From Candidatus Saccharimonadales bacterium (GTDB taxonomy: Bacteria; Patescibacteriota; Saccharimonadia; Saccharimonadales; UBA4665), in assembly GCA_036388415.1 (NCBI GenBank), contig DASVRW010000002.1:665396-729395 (forward strand): 64,000 nucleotides of DNA, in the 5' to 3' direction. The notes under the pieces are model-generated. The model was given only the letters and a program-made list of their open reading frames with translations. It did not search any database and was not told the DNA's origin. Numbering within the stretch: the first letter of the stretch is position 1; each line of letters begins with the position of its first letter. This document shows positions 25,043-34,524 of this stretch, piece by piece. Made by a program: the position numbers and the translations under genes.

Positions 25043-25477
25043 TTCAAACTAAACCGTCAGTCGACTAATCACCATAAATTGTAAACGCTTATGAATGCAT
25101 AATTTGCAAGTATAGTATATGCTAATAAAGTTACTCTGTAGTTGCTTGAGGTCATCATTGCTACAAATAAGCAAGCATAGAATAACACCTTGCAAAAACA
25201 AAACATTGTCACTAAATCATCGGCTATAAAATGACGCAAATATATCCTCTGTAATATTTTTTACAGATTTTTTTGCAAATTTCGACAAGAATATGAAGAT
25301 AATCATATCTTATAACGGTGAAAAAACAATTTATAAATACTTATTCTTGTGGCAACCATGCTGGCAGAAATAAGGTGGAGTTAAATGTTATGGACGTGGA
25401 CACGACTATTTTAGAGAAGCATTGCCGTGTAGCGTCCAAGAGCAACGTAGCGGGACGGTGAAAGGTAGAAGCTGTTT
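25043..25477. other. long leader region upstream of the cellulose-synthase-like gene
   Basis: About 435 bp without a large gene. AT-rich first half with several TATAAT-like sites (for example TATAGTATAT near 25112). The second half contains a mini-frame with its own ribosome site (25385-25414) and a GC-richer segment where CCGT...GTCC can pair with GGGACGG just before the GT2 start. It looks like a regulatory 5' leader. I see no match to a riboswitch I can name. Confidence 0.5.
25385..25414 (+). CDS. possible leader peptide MLWTWTRLF
   Basis: A nine-codon frame, ATG to TAG, preceded by AAGGTGGAG at good spacing. The two Trp codons and the hairpin potential downstream, before the GT2 gene, recall attenuator leader peptides. 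It could equally be chance. Confidence 0.35.
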   Translation: MLWTWTRLF

Positions 25478-27349
25478 ATGAGTAAACGTCGTACGACACA
25501 ATCGAAACTGATGCATCGTTTTAGCCGTCTCGCCGGACCGTTCGAAAAACTTTCGAAATACCAGCGAAACGCCTACACAGTAGAATTTGTGTCAATTCTT
25601 AGTAAGACACAACCAATTTATAGGTATTGGGCAAAAATTTTATCATATGGCGCCCTGCTACTGACAATCGCATTTGCAGTTGTATTGTTTCAACCGGAAC
25701 ACTGGATTATTAATCAGCAGCCAAATTCACCGACAAAAGTCGGCAATATAGCCATGCTTGTCTGTCTGGCTTTGCTGCAGATATTCGCAATTCTTGGCAC
25801 AATCTCCGCCACTCGGTCAACGCTGCGCGCCAAAGATCCGGTACCGGTGCGCCCATTGCCTGGACTCCAGGTTGCATTCGCGACAACCCGCGCGCCTGGC
25901 GAACCAATCAGTATGGTTGAATCTACCCTGCAATCCATGCTAAGAGTTCGCTACGCCCGTGGAAAAGTTGACGTATGGCTGCTGGACGAAACCGGGGATG
26001 CATCGTTGCAGGAAATTTGTCGCAAGCTGAACGTTAAATATTTTAGCCGGGCAGGCGTACCAGAGTGGAACACGCTCAAACAGAAACACCCTCTCCTGCG
26101 AAAAGTATATGTGACTCTTACTCACTTTATTTTGCACGGTGACCTTGAGGAACTTCGGGGCCAGTCCTCTCATGATCCATTTTTTGCAGCGAAATCAAAA
26201 CATGGCAATTTTAATTCGTGGATGCAATACATACAGTCGGAAGGCATTGAGTACGACATTTTGGCTGGCGTCGACACCGATCAGGTACCTGAGCAAAATT
26301 ATCTTGAACGACTGCTTGGGTATTTCCGTGACCGCGATGTCGCCTACGCGGTTGGTCCACAGGTGTACGGCAACTACAGCGCAGGCTTAAAGGGCCTTGT
26401 AGCCCGATGGGCAGAATCGCAAGCCTCATTTTTCCAAAGTACGATTCAACGCGCCGGCAACGACAGTCAATCGGCTATGTTCGTCGGCACAAATTATGCG
26501 GTACGCATGACTGCACTGCGGCAAATAAATGGCTTTCAACCCTGTATAACCGAAGATATGGCGACAGGTCTGGCCATACATACCACGCGCAATCCTCAAA
26601 CCGGCAACCGCTGGAAATCTGTCTACACACCTGACGTGCTGGCGCGCGGTGAAGGGCCTGACTTTTGGGGGCCGTACTTTACGCAGCAGTGGCGATGGGC
26701 CGCCGGGACATTTGATACTTGGAAACGAACAGTCTGGAGGGTATTTTTTAAATTATCTCCCAAGGCAATGTTGCACTATTTCTTGATTCTGACGTATTAT
26801 CCACTTACGGCGCTAACCTGGCTGCTGGCATCAATCAGCAGCATCATCTACCTGACCACCGGATCGACCGCCATTTTAGCACCCTGGAGCGAATTCCTAT
26901 CGCTTTATGCTATGACACTTGTTATGCAACTCAGTCTGTATTTCTGGAACAGACAAAATAACGTTTCGCCACACGAAGCGCCTGGCTCGTACGGCGTAGC
27001 TGGCATGGCGATATCAAGCCTGACAGCACCAATATATCTATCGGCGTTAATTGGAATCATAATTGGCAAAAAATCGAACTTTGTAGTCACTACCAAAGGT
27101 GGCAGCGACAATCCCGATTGGTTCCCATCTTTTAGAACCCATCTACAATGGGCGGGAATTTTAGGCATCGCGCTCATATTTGGCGTAGCGAATGGTCATA
27201 ATCATCCGGCTATGCTGCTTTGGGCCGGTATATTAGTATTGCTTTGTTTGATACCCTTTGTTCTCGGTATGTCACTAGCCGCTCCGGAACGGTTCAATAA
27301 ATATACGTCAGCAAAACAATTTAAAACGGAGGATGTTCCACATGTCTAA
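25478..27349 (+). CDS. cellulose-synthase-like glycosyltransferase (GT2)
   Basis: A 623-aa processive GT2. Two N-terminal membrane helices (~45-70, 88-108) are followed by the catalytic domain with WLLDETGD (about 168), the metal-binding D-x-D in AGVDTDQ (about 266), TEDM (about 356) and QQWRW (about 401, the QxxRW motif). Four to five C-terminal helices form the export channel. No PilZ domain is present, unlike proteobacterial BcsA. It would polymerise UDP-glucose into a beta-glucan and extrude it. Its end overlaps the start of the GlxA-like oxidase gene, as in the Streptomyces cslA-glxA pair. Confidence 0.9.
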   Translation: MSKRRTTQSKLMHRFSRLAGPFEKLSKYQRNAYTVEFVSILSKTQPIYRYWAKILSYGALLLTIAFAVVLFQPEHWIINQQPNSPTKVGNIAMLVCLALLQIFAILGTISATRSTLRAKDPVPVRPLPGLQVAFATTRAPGEPISMVESTLQSMLRVRYARGKVDVWLLDETGDASLQEICRKLNVKYFSRAGVPEWNTLKQKHPLLRKVYVTLTHFILHGDLEELRGQSSHDPFFAAKSKHGNFNSWMQYIQSEGIEYDILAGVDTDQVPEQNYLERLLGYFRDRDVAYAVGPQVYGNYSAGLKGLVARWAESQASFFQSTIQRAGNDSQSAMFVGTNYAVRMTALRQINGFQPCITEDMATGLAIHTTRNPQTGNRWKSVYTPDVLARGEGPDFWGPYFTQQWRWAAGTFDTWKRTVWRVFFKLSPKAMLHYFLILTYYPLTALTWLLASISSIIYLTTGSTAILAPWSEFLSLYAMTLVMQLSLYFWNRQNNVSPHEAPGSYGVAGMAISSLTAPIYLSALIGIIIGKKSNFVVTTKGGSDNPDWFPSFRTHLQWAGILGIALIFGVANGHNHPAMLLWAGILVLLCLIPFVLGMSLAAPERFNKYTSAKQFKTEDVPHV

Positions 27350-29324
27350 TCAGCCGGCAGGCGTACGGCGCGGCCAACCATTTGTATTACTAATAACGAC
27401 TATACTGGCGCTTTTGTTTGCATCCGCTCCAATATCAGTGCCGGCGCTAGCTGAATACGAGCACAATCAGCAGATCAATGATCCGGCATATATAAAAGAA
27501 AAGGGTCGATGGGACATCATTGATTTGCCTGAAGAATTTCGGATCAATACAATACATGCTGCACTGCTGCCAACTGGAAAAGTACTACTTGTAGCCGGTA
27601 GTGGGAACAATGAAGAAAACTTCAATAAATTCCACGAAGATGGGAAAATTGCCGTACTTAGAACGGTGGTATTTAATCCTGAAGATAATAGCGTTAAAAA
27701 CGTTGTAACACCCGAAGATTTCTTTTGTGGCGGCCATTCGATGCTGCAATCAGGCAATTTATTAGTTGCGGGCGGTACAAGTGGGTATGAAAAGCTTGAA
27801 GGAAAAGTATCGAAGCCAGCTGGAAGTATGACGATACATAATGAAGATCCTGACAGCCAACAGCGTACCTTTAAAAAGGGAACAAAATTTATAAGTCCGG
27901 CGGGTAAAGCATATATATCCACCAATGATGTGGTAGTGGAGCCAGCTTCCAAAATGGATCACGGTGACGGCGACGTCATGATCCACCACAGTTCAGCAAC
28001 AGTATTTGTCGAGGCCGAGAAGGCCGATGTATCGTATATTACAAAAGGTCAAAATCAATACCAGATCGAAGGACTGAAAGGCAGTGATGTGCAAAACATT
28101 TACGGCCAGGCCGGACCGATGACGCTCAACAAACAGGATTTCCGCGGCGATAATGTATCTTATGAATTTGACCCCGTCAGAGAAGAGTATGTTAAGACCA
28201 GCGATTTAAACGTCAGCCGCTGGTACCCGACGCTGACAACTTTGACAGATGGTAACGTCATTGCAACGTCCGGTCTTGATAACGCGGGTGTCATTACCAC
28301 CACAACCGAAGAATACAACCCGGCAACTAAAAAATGGACGCTCGGCCCAAATCAGCAATTTCCAACCTATCCAGCGTTATTCCGAACTCAGAATCCAGAT
28401 GTACTATTTTATTCTGGATCAAGTGCGGGATATGGGCCTGTAGACAAAGGTCGTAGTCCCGGCTTCTGGAACTATAAGTCAAACACCTTTAGTCCAGTAG
28501 CCGGTCTCAGGCAGCAAAATATACTCGAAACCAGCGGATCAGTTGCATTGCCGCCAGCCAAAGCCTCAAATGACGGCAGTCAAAGCCACCGCATCATGGT
28601 GGCAGGTGGTGGCGGAATTGGCGAATCGCCTCTCGCCACAGCGCGTACTGACATAATCGACTTATCGAATGCCCAGCCACACTACACGCCCGGTCCTGAC
28701 TTGCCGGCTGCCTTGCGTTATTTGAACCTGGTAGTTACGCCGTGGGACGAAGTCATTGCAAATGGCGGCTCAGCAAACTATAGAGCCAAGGATAATAGCT
28801 ACTCGAAACAAACATTTTCTATAGATCCTGCGACTAACAAAATTACCCCGCTCGCTGATGAACTTGTCGGTAGGAGTTATCACTCAGGTTCCCTGCTATT
28901 GCCTGATGGCCGTATTATCGTATTTGGCAATGACCCACTGTACAGCGACAAAGACAACACGGCTCCTGGAAAATTTGATCAGCGGCTTGAGATCTATACC
29001 CCGCCACAACTATACCGTGGCGATCGTCCCACATTGACCGGCGGTCCTGCATTACAACAGGTACAACGTGGGCAAACATTGTCATATGCGTTTTCGAACG
29101 CCAGTACAATTCGAACTGGCCGCATGATTCCACCAAGTTCAACTACGCACGTTACCAATGTCGAACAGCGTTCAATTGGGGTAATTGTCAAACAGGAAAA
29201 TGACCAGGTAACCTTTACGCTACCGGGTGATAAGAATCTGATGCCCAATGGTTGGTACATGTTATTTGCAGTCAATGAATCTGGCACTCCATCTATCGCA
29301 AAAATGATACAAGTGACTGACTAA
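27342..29324 (+). CDS. GlxA/galactose-oxidase-like radical copper oxidase
   Basis: A 660-aa secreted protein with a signal peptide (hydrophobic FVLLITTILALLFASA). Kelch-type repeats are followed by a DUF1929 C-terminal domain. Expected active-site residues are present: Cys in FFCGGHS (~130), the cross-linked Tyr in SRWYPTL (~290), Tyr-His in RSYHSGS (~511) and the last His in THVTNVEQR (~602). It would oxidise terminal sugars of a glucan or aldehydes, releasing H2O2. I chose the ATG 9 nt after GGAGG. It overlaps the GT2 gene, so synthesis and modification are coupled. Confidence 0.88.
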   Translation: MSNQPAGVRRGQPFVLLITTILALLFASAPISVPALAEYEHNQQINDPAYIKEKGRWDIIDLPEEFRINTIHAALLPTGKVLLVAGSGNNEENFNKFHEDGKIAVLRTVVFNPEDNSVKNVVTPEDFFCGGHSMLQSGNLLVAGGTSGYEKLEGKVSKPAGSMTIHNEDPDSQQRTFKKGTKFISPAGKAYISTNDVVVEPASKMDHGDGDVMIHHSSATVFVEAEKADVSYITKGQNQYQIEGLKGSDVQNIYGQAGPMTLNKQDFRGDNVSYEFDPVREEYVKTSDLNVSRWYPTLTTLTDGNVIATSGLDNAGVITTTTEEYNPATKKWTLGPNQQFPTYPALFRTQNPDVLFYSGSSAGYGPVDKGRSPGFWNYKSNTFSPVAGLRQQNILETSGSVALPPAKASNDGSQSHRIMVAGGGGIGESPLATARTDIIDLSNAQPHYTPGPDLPAALRYLNLVVTPWDEVIANGGSANYRAKDNSYSKQTFSIDPATNKITPLADELVGRSYHSGSLLLPDGRIIVFGNDPLYSDKDNTAPGKFDQRLEIYTPPQLYRGDRPTLTGGPALQQVQRGQTLSYAFSNASTIRTGRMIPPSSTTHVTNVEQRSIGVIVKQENDQVTFTLPGDKNLMPNGWYMLFAVNESGTPSIAKMIQVTD

Positions 29325-29462
29325 AAGTCGAAGCGTGACTTGGCTTAGTCAGATACATAGCTCGCTATATTACTTTCTATACTAATGACTTGAAGTAAAG
29401 TTCGGGTAATTATTAGAAATATACATACCTTCGTCAGGACGTCTGTAGACAGGTAGCAGGAT

Positions 29463-30533
29463 TTACCTTTTAGCGTTACGGGCAAGTTCGAGAGCCAGGC
29501 GCGCATCCAGTGTCCCAGCCGGTGGATTACCAAAACAGTCACCGTCACTCTCGCCAGCATTCTTAACCCAAATATATGCATCAATGTACGCTTTATCGGT
29601 AGTGGTGGTGGGCACCGTCCCGAGCCCACGGCCCGCTGGATTACACCACCTGGCAGTTCCAGTAACATTCTTGGGAGCAGCCCCCGTACCATTTCGGCTG
29701 GTGTCAATAATGATACCCTTGTCAGATCCCAAACGATCAATAATAGCCTGAGACCAAGAAATTGTTTGATCGGTATCTACAAACGATGAGACATTTACGG
29801 CTATACCTCGTGCCTGGTCAATACCCGACTTCCGCAAGTGATCGATCAGCGTCTTTGGATCAGGTTTCCATTCAGCATTCCCGGCATCGAGGTATACCCC
29901 GAGGACCTGTTGGCTACTACTCAGTGTTTCAACGGTGGACTTTAGCAAACTGTATCGGGCCTCCCTTTTTTCAGTTGTCAAACAGCCTTGTTCATCGGCA
30001 TGAGCAATTGAATCCGGCTCCAGTATAATAATGCTAGGTGTCTGTAAACTATCACGGATTTGGGCAATCCACTGCACGTATTGCTCGTTAGTCACAAAAC
30101 CGCCTTTTGAAAATCCGGCACAGGCATCACGTCCAGGCAGTGCATAAAGTACGTATACTGGGGTCGTATCCGATGCGGCCGCTTCCTGTGAAGTGCGCGC
30201 AGCATCAGATACGTCGTTGGCAGCCGTTGGATCTGATTCTGATGGCCCTGTCAACCATGTTGATCCCGGCTGACTGGTGATACGGGACAGCAATGCCGCA
30301 TCATCTGCCTTTCCTTGCTTTGTAAATTCGGCAGCCAACTTTGTAATCGATCGTTGGTCGTCACGGTATAGCGCCTTACCAAGCAGCGGGCTCGTACTAC
30401 GTTCATCGGCCAGCATAGACATAGCATTTTCTTCCTTACCTTTGCTATCTGATATTGTATTTCGAATTATCATAAATCCGGCCAATATGAGCACGATGCT
30501 ACCGGCGGCTAGTATCATTTGTTTGGTTGTCAT
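29463..30533 (-). CDS. GH6 glucanase, membrane-anchored
   Basis: GH6 motifs are clear: LPGRDACAGFSKGG (Asp of the RDC-type motif), ILEPDSIA (proton-donor Asp of EPD), VYLDAGNAEW, VNVSSF, DTSRNG, WCNPAGRGLG and NAGESDG. An N-terminal helix (MILAAGSIVLILAGFMII) acts as signal anchor, and ~60 linker residues follow. The frame opens upstream at a TTG (30584) that lies 7 nt after a TATACT; I prefer the ATG at 30533. It would cut beta-1,4-glucan at the cell surface. It is convergent to the oxidase gene and back-to-back with a second GH6. Confidence 0.9.
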   Translation of the reverse strand: MTTKQMILAAGSIVLILAGFMIIRNTISDSKGKEENAMSMLADERSTSPLLGKALYRDDQRSITKLAAEFTKQGKADDAALLSRITSQPGSTWLTGPSESDPTAANDVSDAARTSQEAAASDTTPVYVLYALPGRDACAGFSKGGFVTNEQYVQWIAQIRDSLQTPSIIILEPDSIAHADEQGCLTTEKREARYSLLKSTVETLSSSQQVLGVYLDAGNAEWKPDPKTLIDHLRKSGIDQARGIAVNVSSFVDTDQTISWSQAIIDRLGSDKGIIIDTSRNGTGAAPKNVTGTARWCNPAGRGLGTVPTTTTDKAYIDAYIWVKNAGESDGDCFGNPPAGTLDARLALELARNAKR

Positions 30534-30687
30534 TTGAAAATCTCTAATATCTGTCCTGTTAAACTTATATGTTATTGGCCGCAAAGAACTAGTATAGTCA
30601 AAATTAAGTTATCTAGCTGTGAAAATTTCCTTAGTGACGTAGTCTTTCGGGTATTGTATTTTAGCCATATCCATTATAATTGTGCTT

Positions 30688-32232
30688 ATGCCATTTCACA
30701 TGATAGTAACTGCAAAAAAAAATAATACCACAAAACAGAAATTTTATTTCTTATACGCACTTACATTTATCGCTGCATTGTTTGCACCTATCTATATTTC
30801 AATCAGTACTTACGCGTCAAACAATCCATTGACTGGCTCATCATTATTTGTAGACCCTAATGGAAACAATGCGACCGCCCAAGCGGCAGCCTGGCGCTCA
30901 ACCCGGCCAATCGACGCCGCGCTCATGGATACGATTGCAAACCAACCAAAAGCATTTTGGATGGGTAATTGGACAGCAGATAGCCAGCAGGCAGCGAATG
31001 ATTACGTCAGCCGCGCAGCTGGTGCGGGAAAAATGGGCGTGATAGTGGCCTACAACATTCCAAATCGTGACTGCGGCAGCCATTCCGCGGGTGGCGCCAG
31101 CTCACATGCCACCTACAAAAGCTGGATCGATGGCATGGCAACCGGTATTGGCGGTCGGCGAACGGTTGTTATTATCGAACCGGACGCAATTTCGCAGTTA
31201 GACTGTCTTGACCCTAGAGGCAAACAAGCCCGGCTCGATTCACTCAGTTATGCAGTGACAAAGCTAAAGGCAAGTAATGCCGTTGCTTACCTTGATGCTG
31301 GCAATAAGGGGTGGATTGGCGCCGCCGAAACCGCCGGTAGACTAGCTCGAGCAAATATCGGTGCCGCTGACGGCTTCAGTCTGAATGTATCAAATTTTTA
31401 CACCGCCAATGAAACGATGCCATATGGCAGTGACGTCGCAAGTCGCCTTGGCGGGAAGCATTTTGTTATCGACACATCGCGCAGCGGCCTTGGGGCGAAC
31501 GGTGAATGGTGCAATCCATCGGGACGGGCGCTTGGCAACCTACCTTCGTCGAGTACCGGTTCAGCTTTAGTTGACGCATATTTGTGGATCAAAGCGCCTG
31601 GAGAAAGCGATGGACCCTGCAACGGCGGCCCGGCTGCGGGAAACTGGTGGCCAGAATACGCCCTCGGACTTGCCCAAAGAGCACAGCAGTCAAGCAACGC
31701 TCCGTCGCGGCCCACATCCCCTCCGCCAGCACCTGCAACAGTGGCCAGTCCAGCAACAGTTACGCCGAAGCCAGTAGCCCCAAGCCTAGAGCCGTCCGCC
31801 AAAAAATCTTCACCAGTTATTACACAACCAGTACAATCAAATGTGCAGGGCACCTTCAATGTAGTGTCAGCACCATTAAAACCCGGTGAAAAGGTTGCCG
31901 TACTCGTTAACGGTAACCCGATTAAAGGCACAACCATAGATACCAAGAAATTAAAAAACGGCAAACATATCATAACGATACATAAGACAGATAAAAGTGG
32001 GCGTGCCACGACCACGCAACAGCATATACTGGTTGCAAACAAATTATCTCTGACCGATAAAATACGGAACAGTAGTGCGCCGATTGCCACTCTAGCCTTT
32101 GCCACCCCGATTCGAACATCGATAGTAGCAGTCATCGCTGGTTTTGTGATCAGTATACCGTCATATTTCCTGTACCTACGCAGTAAACCATCGCGGCACC
32201 GTACGAAACTCGTACGATATTCTAGCAAGTAA
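30688..32232 (+). CDS. GH6 glucanase with Ig-like module and C-terminal anchor
   Basis: A signal peptide-like start (YALTFIAALFAPIYISIS) is followed by a GH6 domain with IPNRDCGSHSAGG, IIEPDAIS, AYLDAGNKGW, LNVSNFY, DTSRSGLG, WCNPSGRALG and APGESDG. Then come a Pro/Ala/Ser linker, an Ig-like or Big-type module (LKPGEKVAVLVNGNPIKGTT), and a C-terminal membrane helix plus basic tail, so the enzyme is surface-tethered. TATAAT (30675-30680) ends 8 nt before the chosen ATG; an in-frame GTG 6 nt earlier is possible. It resembles the GH6 (cslZ) of Streptomyces loci. Confidence 0.9.
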   Translation: MPFHMIVTAKKNNTTKQKFYFLYALTFIAALFAPIYISISTYASNNPLTGSSLFVDPNGNNATAQAAAWRSTRPIDAALMDTIANQPKAFWMGNWTADSQQAANDYVSRAAGAGKMGVIVAYNIPNRDCGSHSAGGASSHATYKSWIDGMATGIGGRRTVVIIEPDAISQLDCLDPRGKQARLDSLSYAVTKLKASNAVAYLDAGNKGWIGAAETAGRLARANIGAADGFSLNVSNFYTANETMPYGSDVASRLGGKHFVIDTSRSGLGANGEWCNPSGRALGNLPSSSTGSALVDAYLWIKAPGESDGPCNGGPAAGNWWPEYALGLAQRAQQSSNAPSRPTSPPPAPATVASPATVTPKPVAPSLEPSAKKSSPVITQPVQSNVQGTFNVVSAPLKPGEKVAVLVNGNPIKGTTIDTKKLKNGKHIITIHKTDKSGRATTTQQHILVANKLSLTDKIRNSSAPIATLAFATPIRTSIVAVIAGFVISIPSYFLYLRSKPSRHRTKLVRYSSK

Positions 32233-32299
32233 TCAGCATATGTTCACACCAGCGCAGGTTGCTGTCGCCGTAACGCCTGCTGTACCGGCAGGTACCCAC

Positions 32300-33427
32300 T
32301 TATGGATGCCGTGGTCGGTGTGATGGGTGTTTTGCGCCAACCAGTTTCAAAAATTCGCGTCGTTCGCCAAGCCAAAAACTGGCAATCATAATAGCAACGA
32401 TAACATATGTCCACCAAGCAAGTTGCAGCCACCCAAATCCATTATCTTGCGGACCGACTGGCCCAACGGGCGGGATAATTGCACCACTAATCGGCTTATC
32501 CCCTGGCTTTCTGATAAATGCGACAAGTTGCATGGATGTTGTTCGCTTATTCGCGTCAGTGCCTTGTACTGAAATGATATAGACGCCGCTATCTGTATAG
32601 GTGTGGACCATTTTGAAAGCATCGTGCGACGATACGGTCTTATCGGAGGTCTGGCCATCACCCCATTCAACATGTGTCGCAATAGGTAGCGCGCCCGTTC
32701 TGTACTGCAACCGGAGTTCAAAAACGTCAAATGTCGCTGCCACCGCGAATTCATACTCCGTTGATAGCAAAAATGGCAATATCGCTCTGTCTTCCAAGGA
32801 AATAGCGGTAGTAGATAGTGGTGGGATATATTTTAACGGCGATACCATTGCAGTGGTAGGGGCTGCAGGGGGCGCTGTCAGCACAGACTCTGGCGTGCCG
32901 GCCGGTGGTGTATAGGTGACGGTAACGCTCGCAGTCGCCGGTCCCGGCTGATCGGTAATATTATAGGCCTGCGCCTGCAAGGCATTTAAGCCAACAAATA
33001 AATCTGTTTCGATTTGAAACATGCCATTTGTGCATATGGCTGTACCGCTAAACGCGTCGTTCCGGATTAGTTTAATATAGGCGTCGTTCGGACAAGTACC
33101 AGCAATGATAATTGGTTTTGACGTAAACACCTCATTATCATTCGGACTGGTAATAAAGGCACCGGACTGCAATGGAGCTGCTTCGACAACCGCGTTAACC
33201 GAATAATCAGTAGCCGCTGCGCTATATGTCATCCCGGCCAGCAATACGCCAATGATTAAGAGTCCAAAAGTACTAGTCGGGTGCATGAAAAGCCGTTTGG
33301 TCCACGAGCGATTCGATCGAATGGCATGCCTGGCCCGCGTGTGCACGCTAGCTTTCGATATAACTTTTGGAGTACGACGACGAACAGTACTGGTACGACC
33401 GGCAGCTGATAATTTTTTTTGTTTCAT
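32300..33427 (-). CDS. membrane-anchored PKD/Ig-domain protein
   Basis: A 375-aa protein with a basic N-terminus (residues 1-45), a signal anchor (FGLLIIGVLLAGMTYSA), an Ig-like module with a possible disulfide (GTCPNDAY...ICTNGMF), a PKD-like module (THVEWGDGQTSDKTVSSHD...HTYTDSGVYIISV), and a C-terminal membrane helix (TYVIVAIMIASFWLG). It has no catalytic residues. It may display or bind the glucan made and cut by neighbouring enzymes. An extended -10 TGC-TACAAT lies ~30 nt upstream with no clear ribosome site. Confidence 0.75.
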   Translation of the reverse strand: MKQKKLSAAGRTSTVRRRTPKVISKASVHTRARHAIRSNRSWTKRLFMHPTSTFGLLIIGVLLAGMTYSAAATDYSVNAVVEAAPLQSGAFITSPNDNEVFTSKPIIIAGTCPNDAYIKLIRNDAFSGTAICTNGMFQIETDLFVGLNALQAQAYNITDQPGPATASVTVTYTPPAGTPESVLTAPPAAPTTAMVSPLKYIPPLSTTAISLEDRAILPFLLSTEYEFAVAATFDVFELRLQYRTGALPIATHVEWGDGQTSDKTVSSHDAFKMVHTYTDSGVYIISVQGTDANKRTTSMQLVAFIRKPGDKPISGAIIPPVGPVGPQDNGFGWLQLAWWTYVIVAIMIASFWLGERREFLKLVGAKHPSHRPRHP

Positions 33428-33586
33428 TGTTTGTGTACGTGCTTACTACGCGTATTGTAGCACACTAGTGGTCGGCAATAACGGCGCTGTCACGGGCTAC
33501 AACTTCGACCGCATAAGCTGATAACTGCATGTACTGCCGTCGAAACGATCGTGCTATGCTGAAACTACATAACTTGGAGTACATAC

Positions 33587-34513
33587 ATGGCATATATTTA
33601 TCCGCAGGCATACCTCAAAGACCACATTGTACCTATTGAGAGCGCCACGCTCAGTGTGGCGAGTTCAGCGGTACTGTATGGACTCAGCGTCTATACGGTG
33701 TTTCAGATCCAAGTTGGCGACGATGGTTCAGTCCGTGCCTTTCGACTATCCGACCACTACCGGCGGCTCATTAACTCGGCCCGGATCATTGGAATTGATA
33801 CTTTTGAACCCGACTGGCCAGCTGAGCGCTTTACTGAGGCAGTACAACAATTGGTAGCTGCCAACGAATTGACTGAAAATGCTTTTGTGCGGGCTACCAT
33901 TCACGTCGATGAGCTGGTACCCGGTACGCGGTCTCGCGGCATGTCGACGGCACTTAGTATGTTTATATACGAGGCACAGTCAATTCTGCCGCAGGGTGGT
34001 GCCCGTCTCAAAACAAGTGTCTGGCGCCGAATACCGGATTATTCTATCCCGTCCCGCGCCAAGGTGAACGGAGCCTATATTAATTCAGTCCTTGGCAAAC
34101 AGGACGCCCTGGACAGTGGTTATGATGACTGCATATTTCTGGACGCCGCCGGGCACGTATGCGAGCTAAGCGCTGCCAATATATTCCTTGTCCGTAACAA
34201 TGTACTTATCACGCCGGACGCCACCAGCGATTTGCTAGAAGGTATCAATCGGCAGACTATTTTGCAGCTCGCTAAAGATATGGATCTACAAGTAGTAGAA
34301 CGCACCGTCGACCTAACGGAACTCTATATCGCAGATGAACTATTTGCCTGCGGAACATCAGCCTACATTGCACCGGTACTCGAAGTTGACGCCCGGCGGA
34401 TTGGCAACGGCCAAATCGGACCCATCACGCAGAACCTCAAAGAAAAGTACTCGTCCATACTACAAGGCCATGATGCCGACTACAAAGATCTTTTAACCGT
34501 TGTCAGTAGCTAA
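33587..34513 (+). CDS. ilvE: branched-chain amino-acid aminotransferase (class IV)
   Basis: Class IV fold: the PLP Lys is in RAKVNGAYINSVLGKQDAL, with GYDDCIFLDAAGHVCELSAANIF (E-x-x-x-x-N) and DLLEGINRQTILQLA, followed by DELFACGTSAYIAPV. At 308 aa it matches IlvE. It interconverts branched-chain amino acids and 2-oxo acids. No other branched-chain genes are nearby, so it may scavenge rather than synthesise. It has an extended -10 (TGC-TATGCT) and a GGAG site before the ATG. Confidence 0.9.
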   Translation: MAYIYPQAYLKDHIVPIESATLSVASSAVLYGLSVYTVFQIQVGDDGSVRAFRLSDHYRRLINSARIIGIDTFEPDWPAERFTEAVQQLVAANELTENAFVRATIHVDELVPGTRSRGMSTALSMFIYEAQSILPQGGARLKTSVWRRIPDYSIPSRAKVNGAYINSVLGKQDALDSGYDDCIFLDAAGHVCELSAANIFLVRNNVLITPDATSDLLEGINRQTILQLAKDMDLQVVERTVDLTELYIADELFACGTSAYIAPVLEVDARRIGNGQIGPITQNLKEKYSSILQGHDADYKDLLTVVSS

Positions 34514-34524
34514 CGCTAAGTCAG

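Noticed and set aside
25043-25477. c-di-GMP riboswitch before the cellulose-synthase-like gene
   Set aside because: I could not find the GEMM core stems or tetraloop pattern, and the synthase lacks a PilZ domain.
30534-30584. Leaderless TTG start of the first GH6, 7 nt after TATACT
   Set aside because: Geometry fits, but the extra 17 residues would precede the signal anchor awkwardly and leaderless TTG starts are poorly supported; the ATG at 30533 is preferred.
31398-32228. 276-aa open frame on the minus strand inside the second GH6 gene
   Set aside because: It lies entirely antisense to a gene with clear GH6 motifs, has Cys/Val-rich composition and no recognisable domain; a shadow frame.
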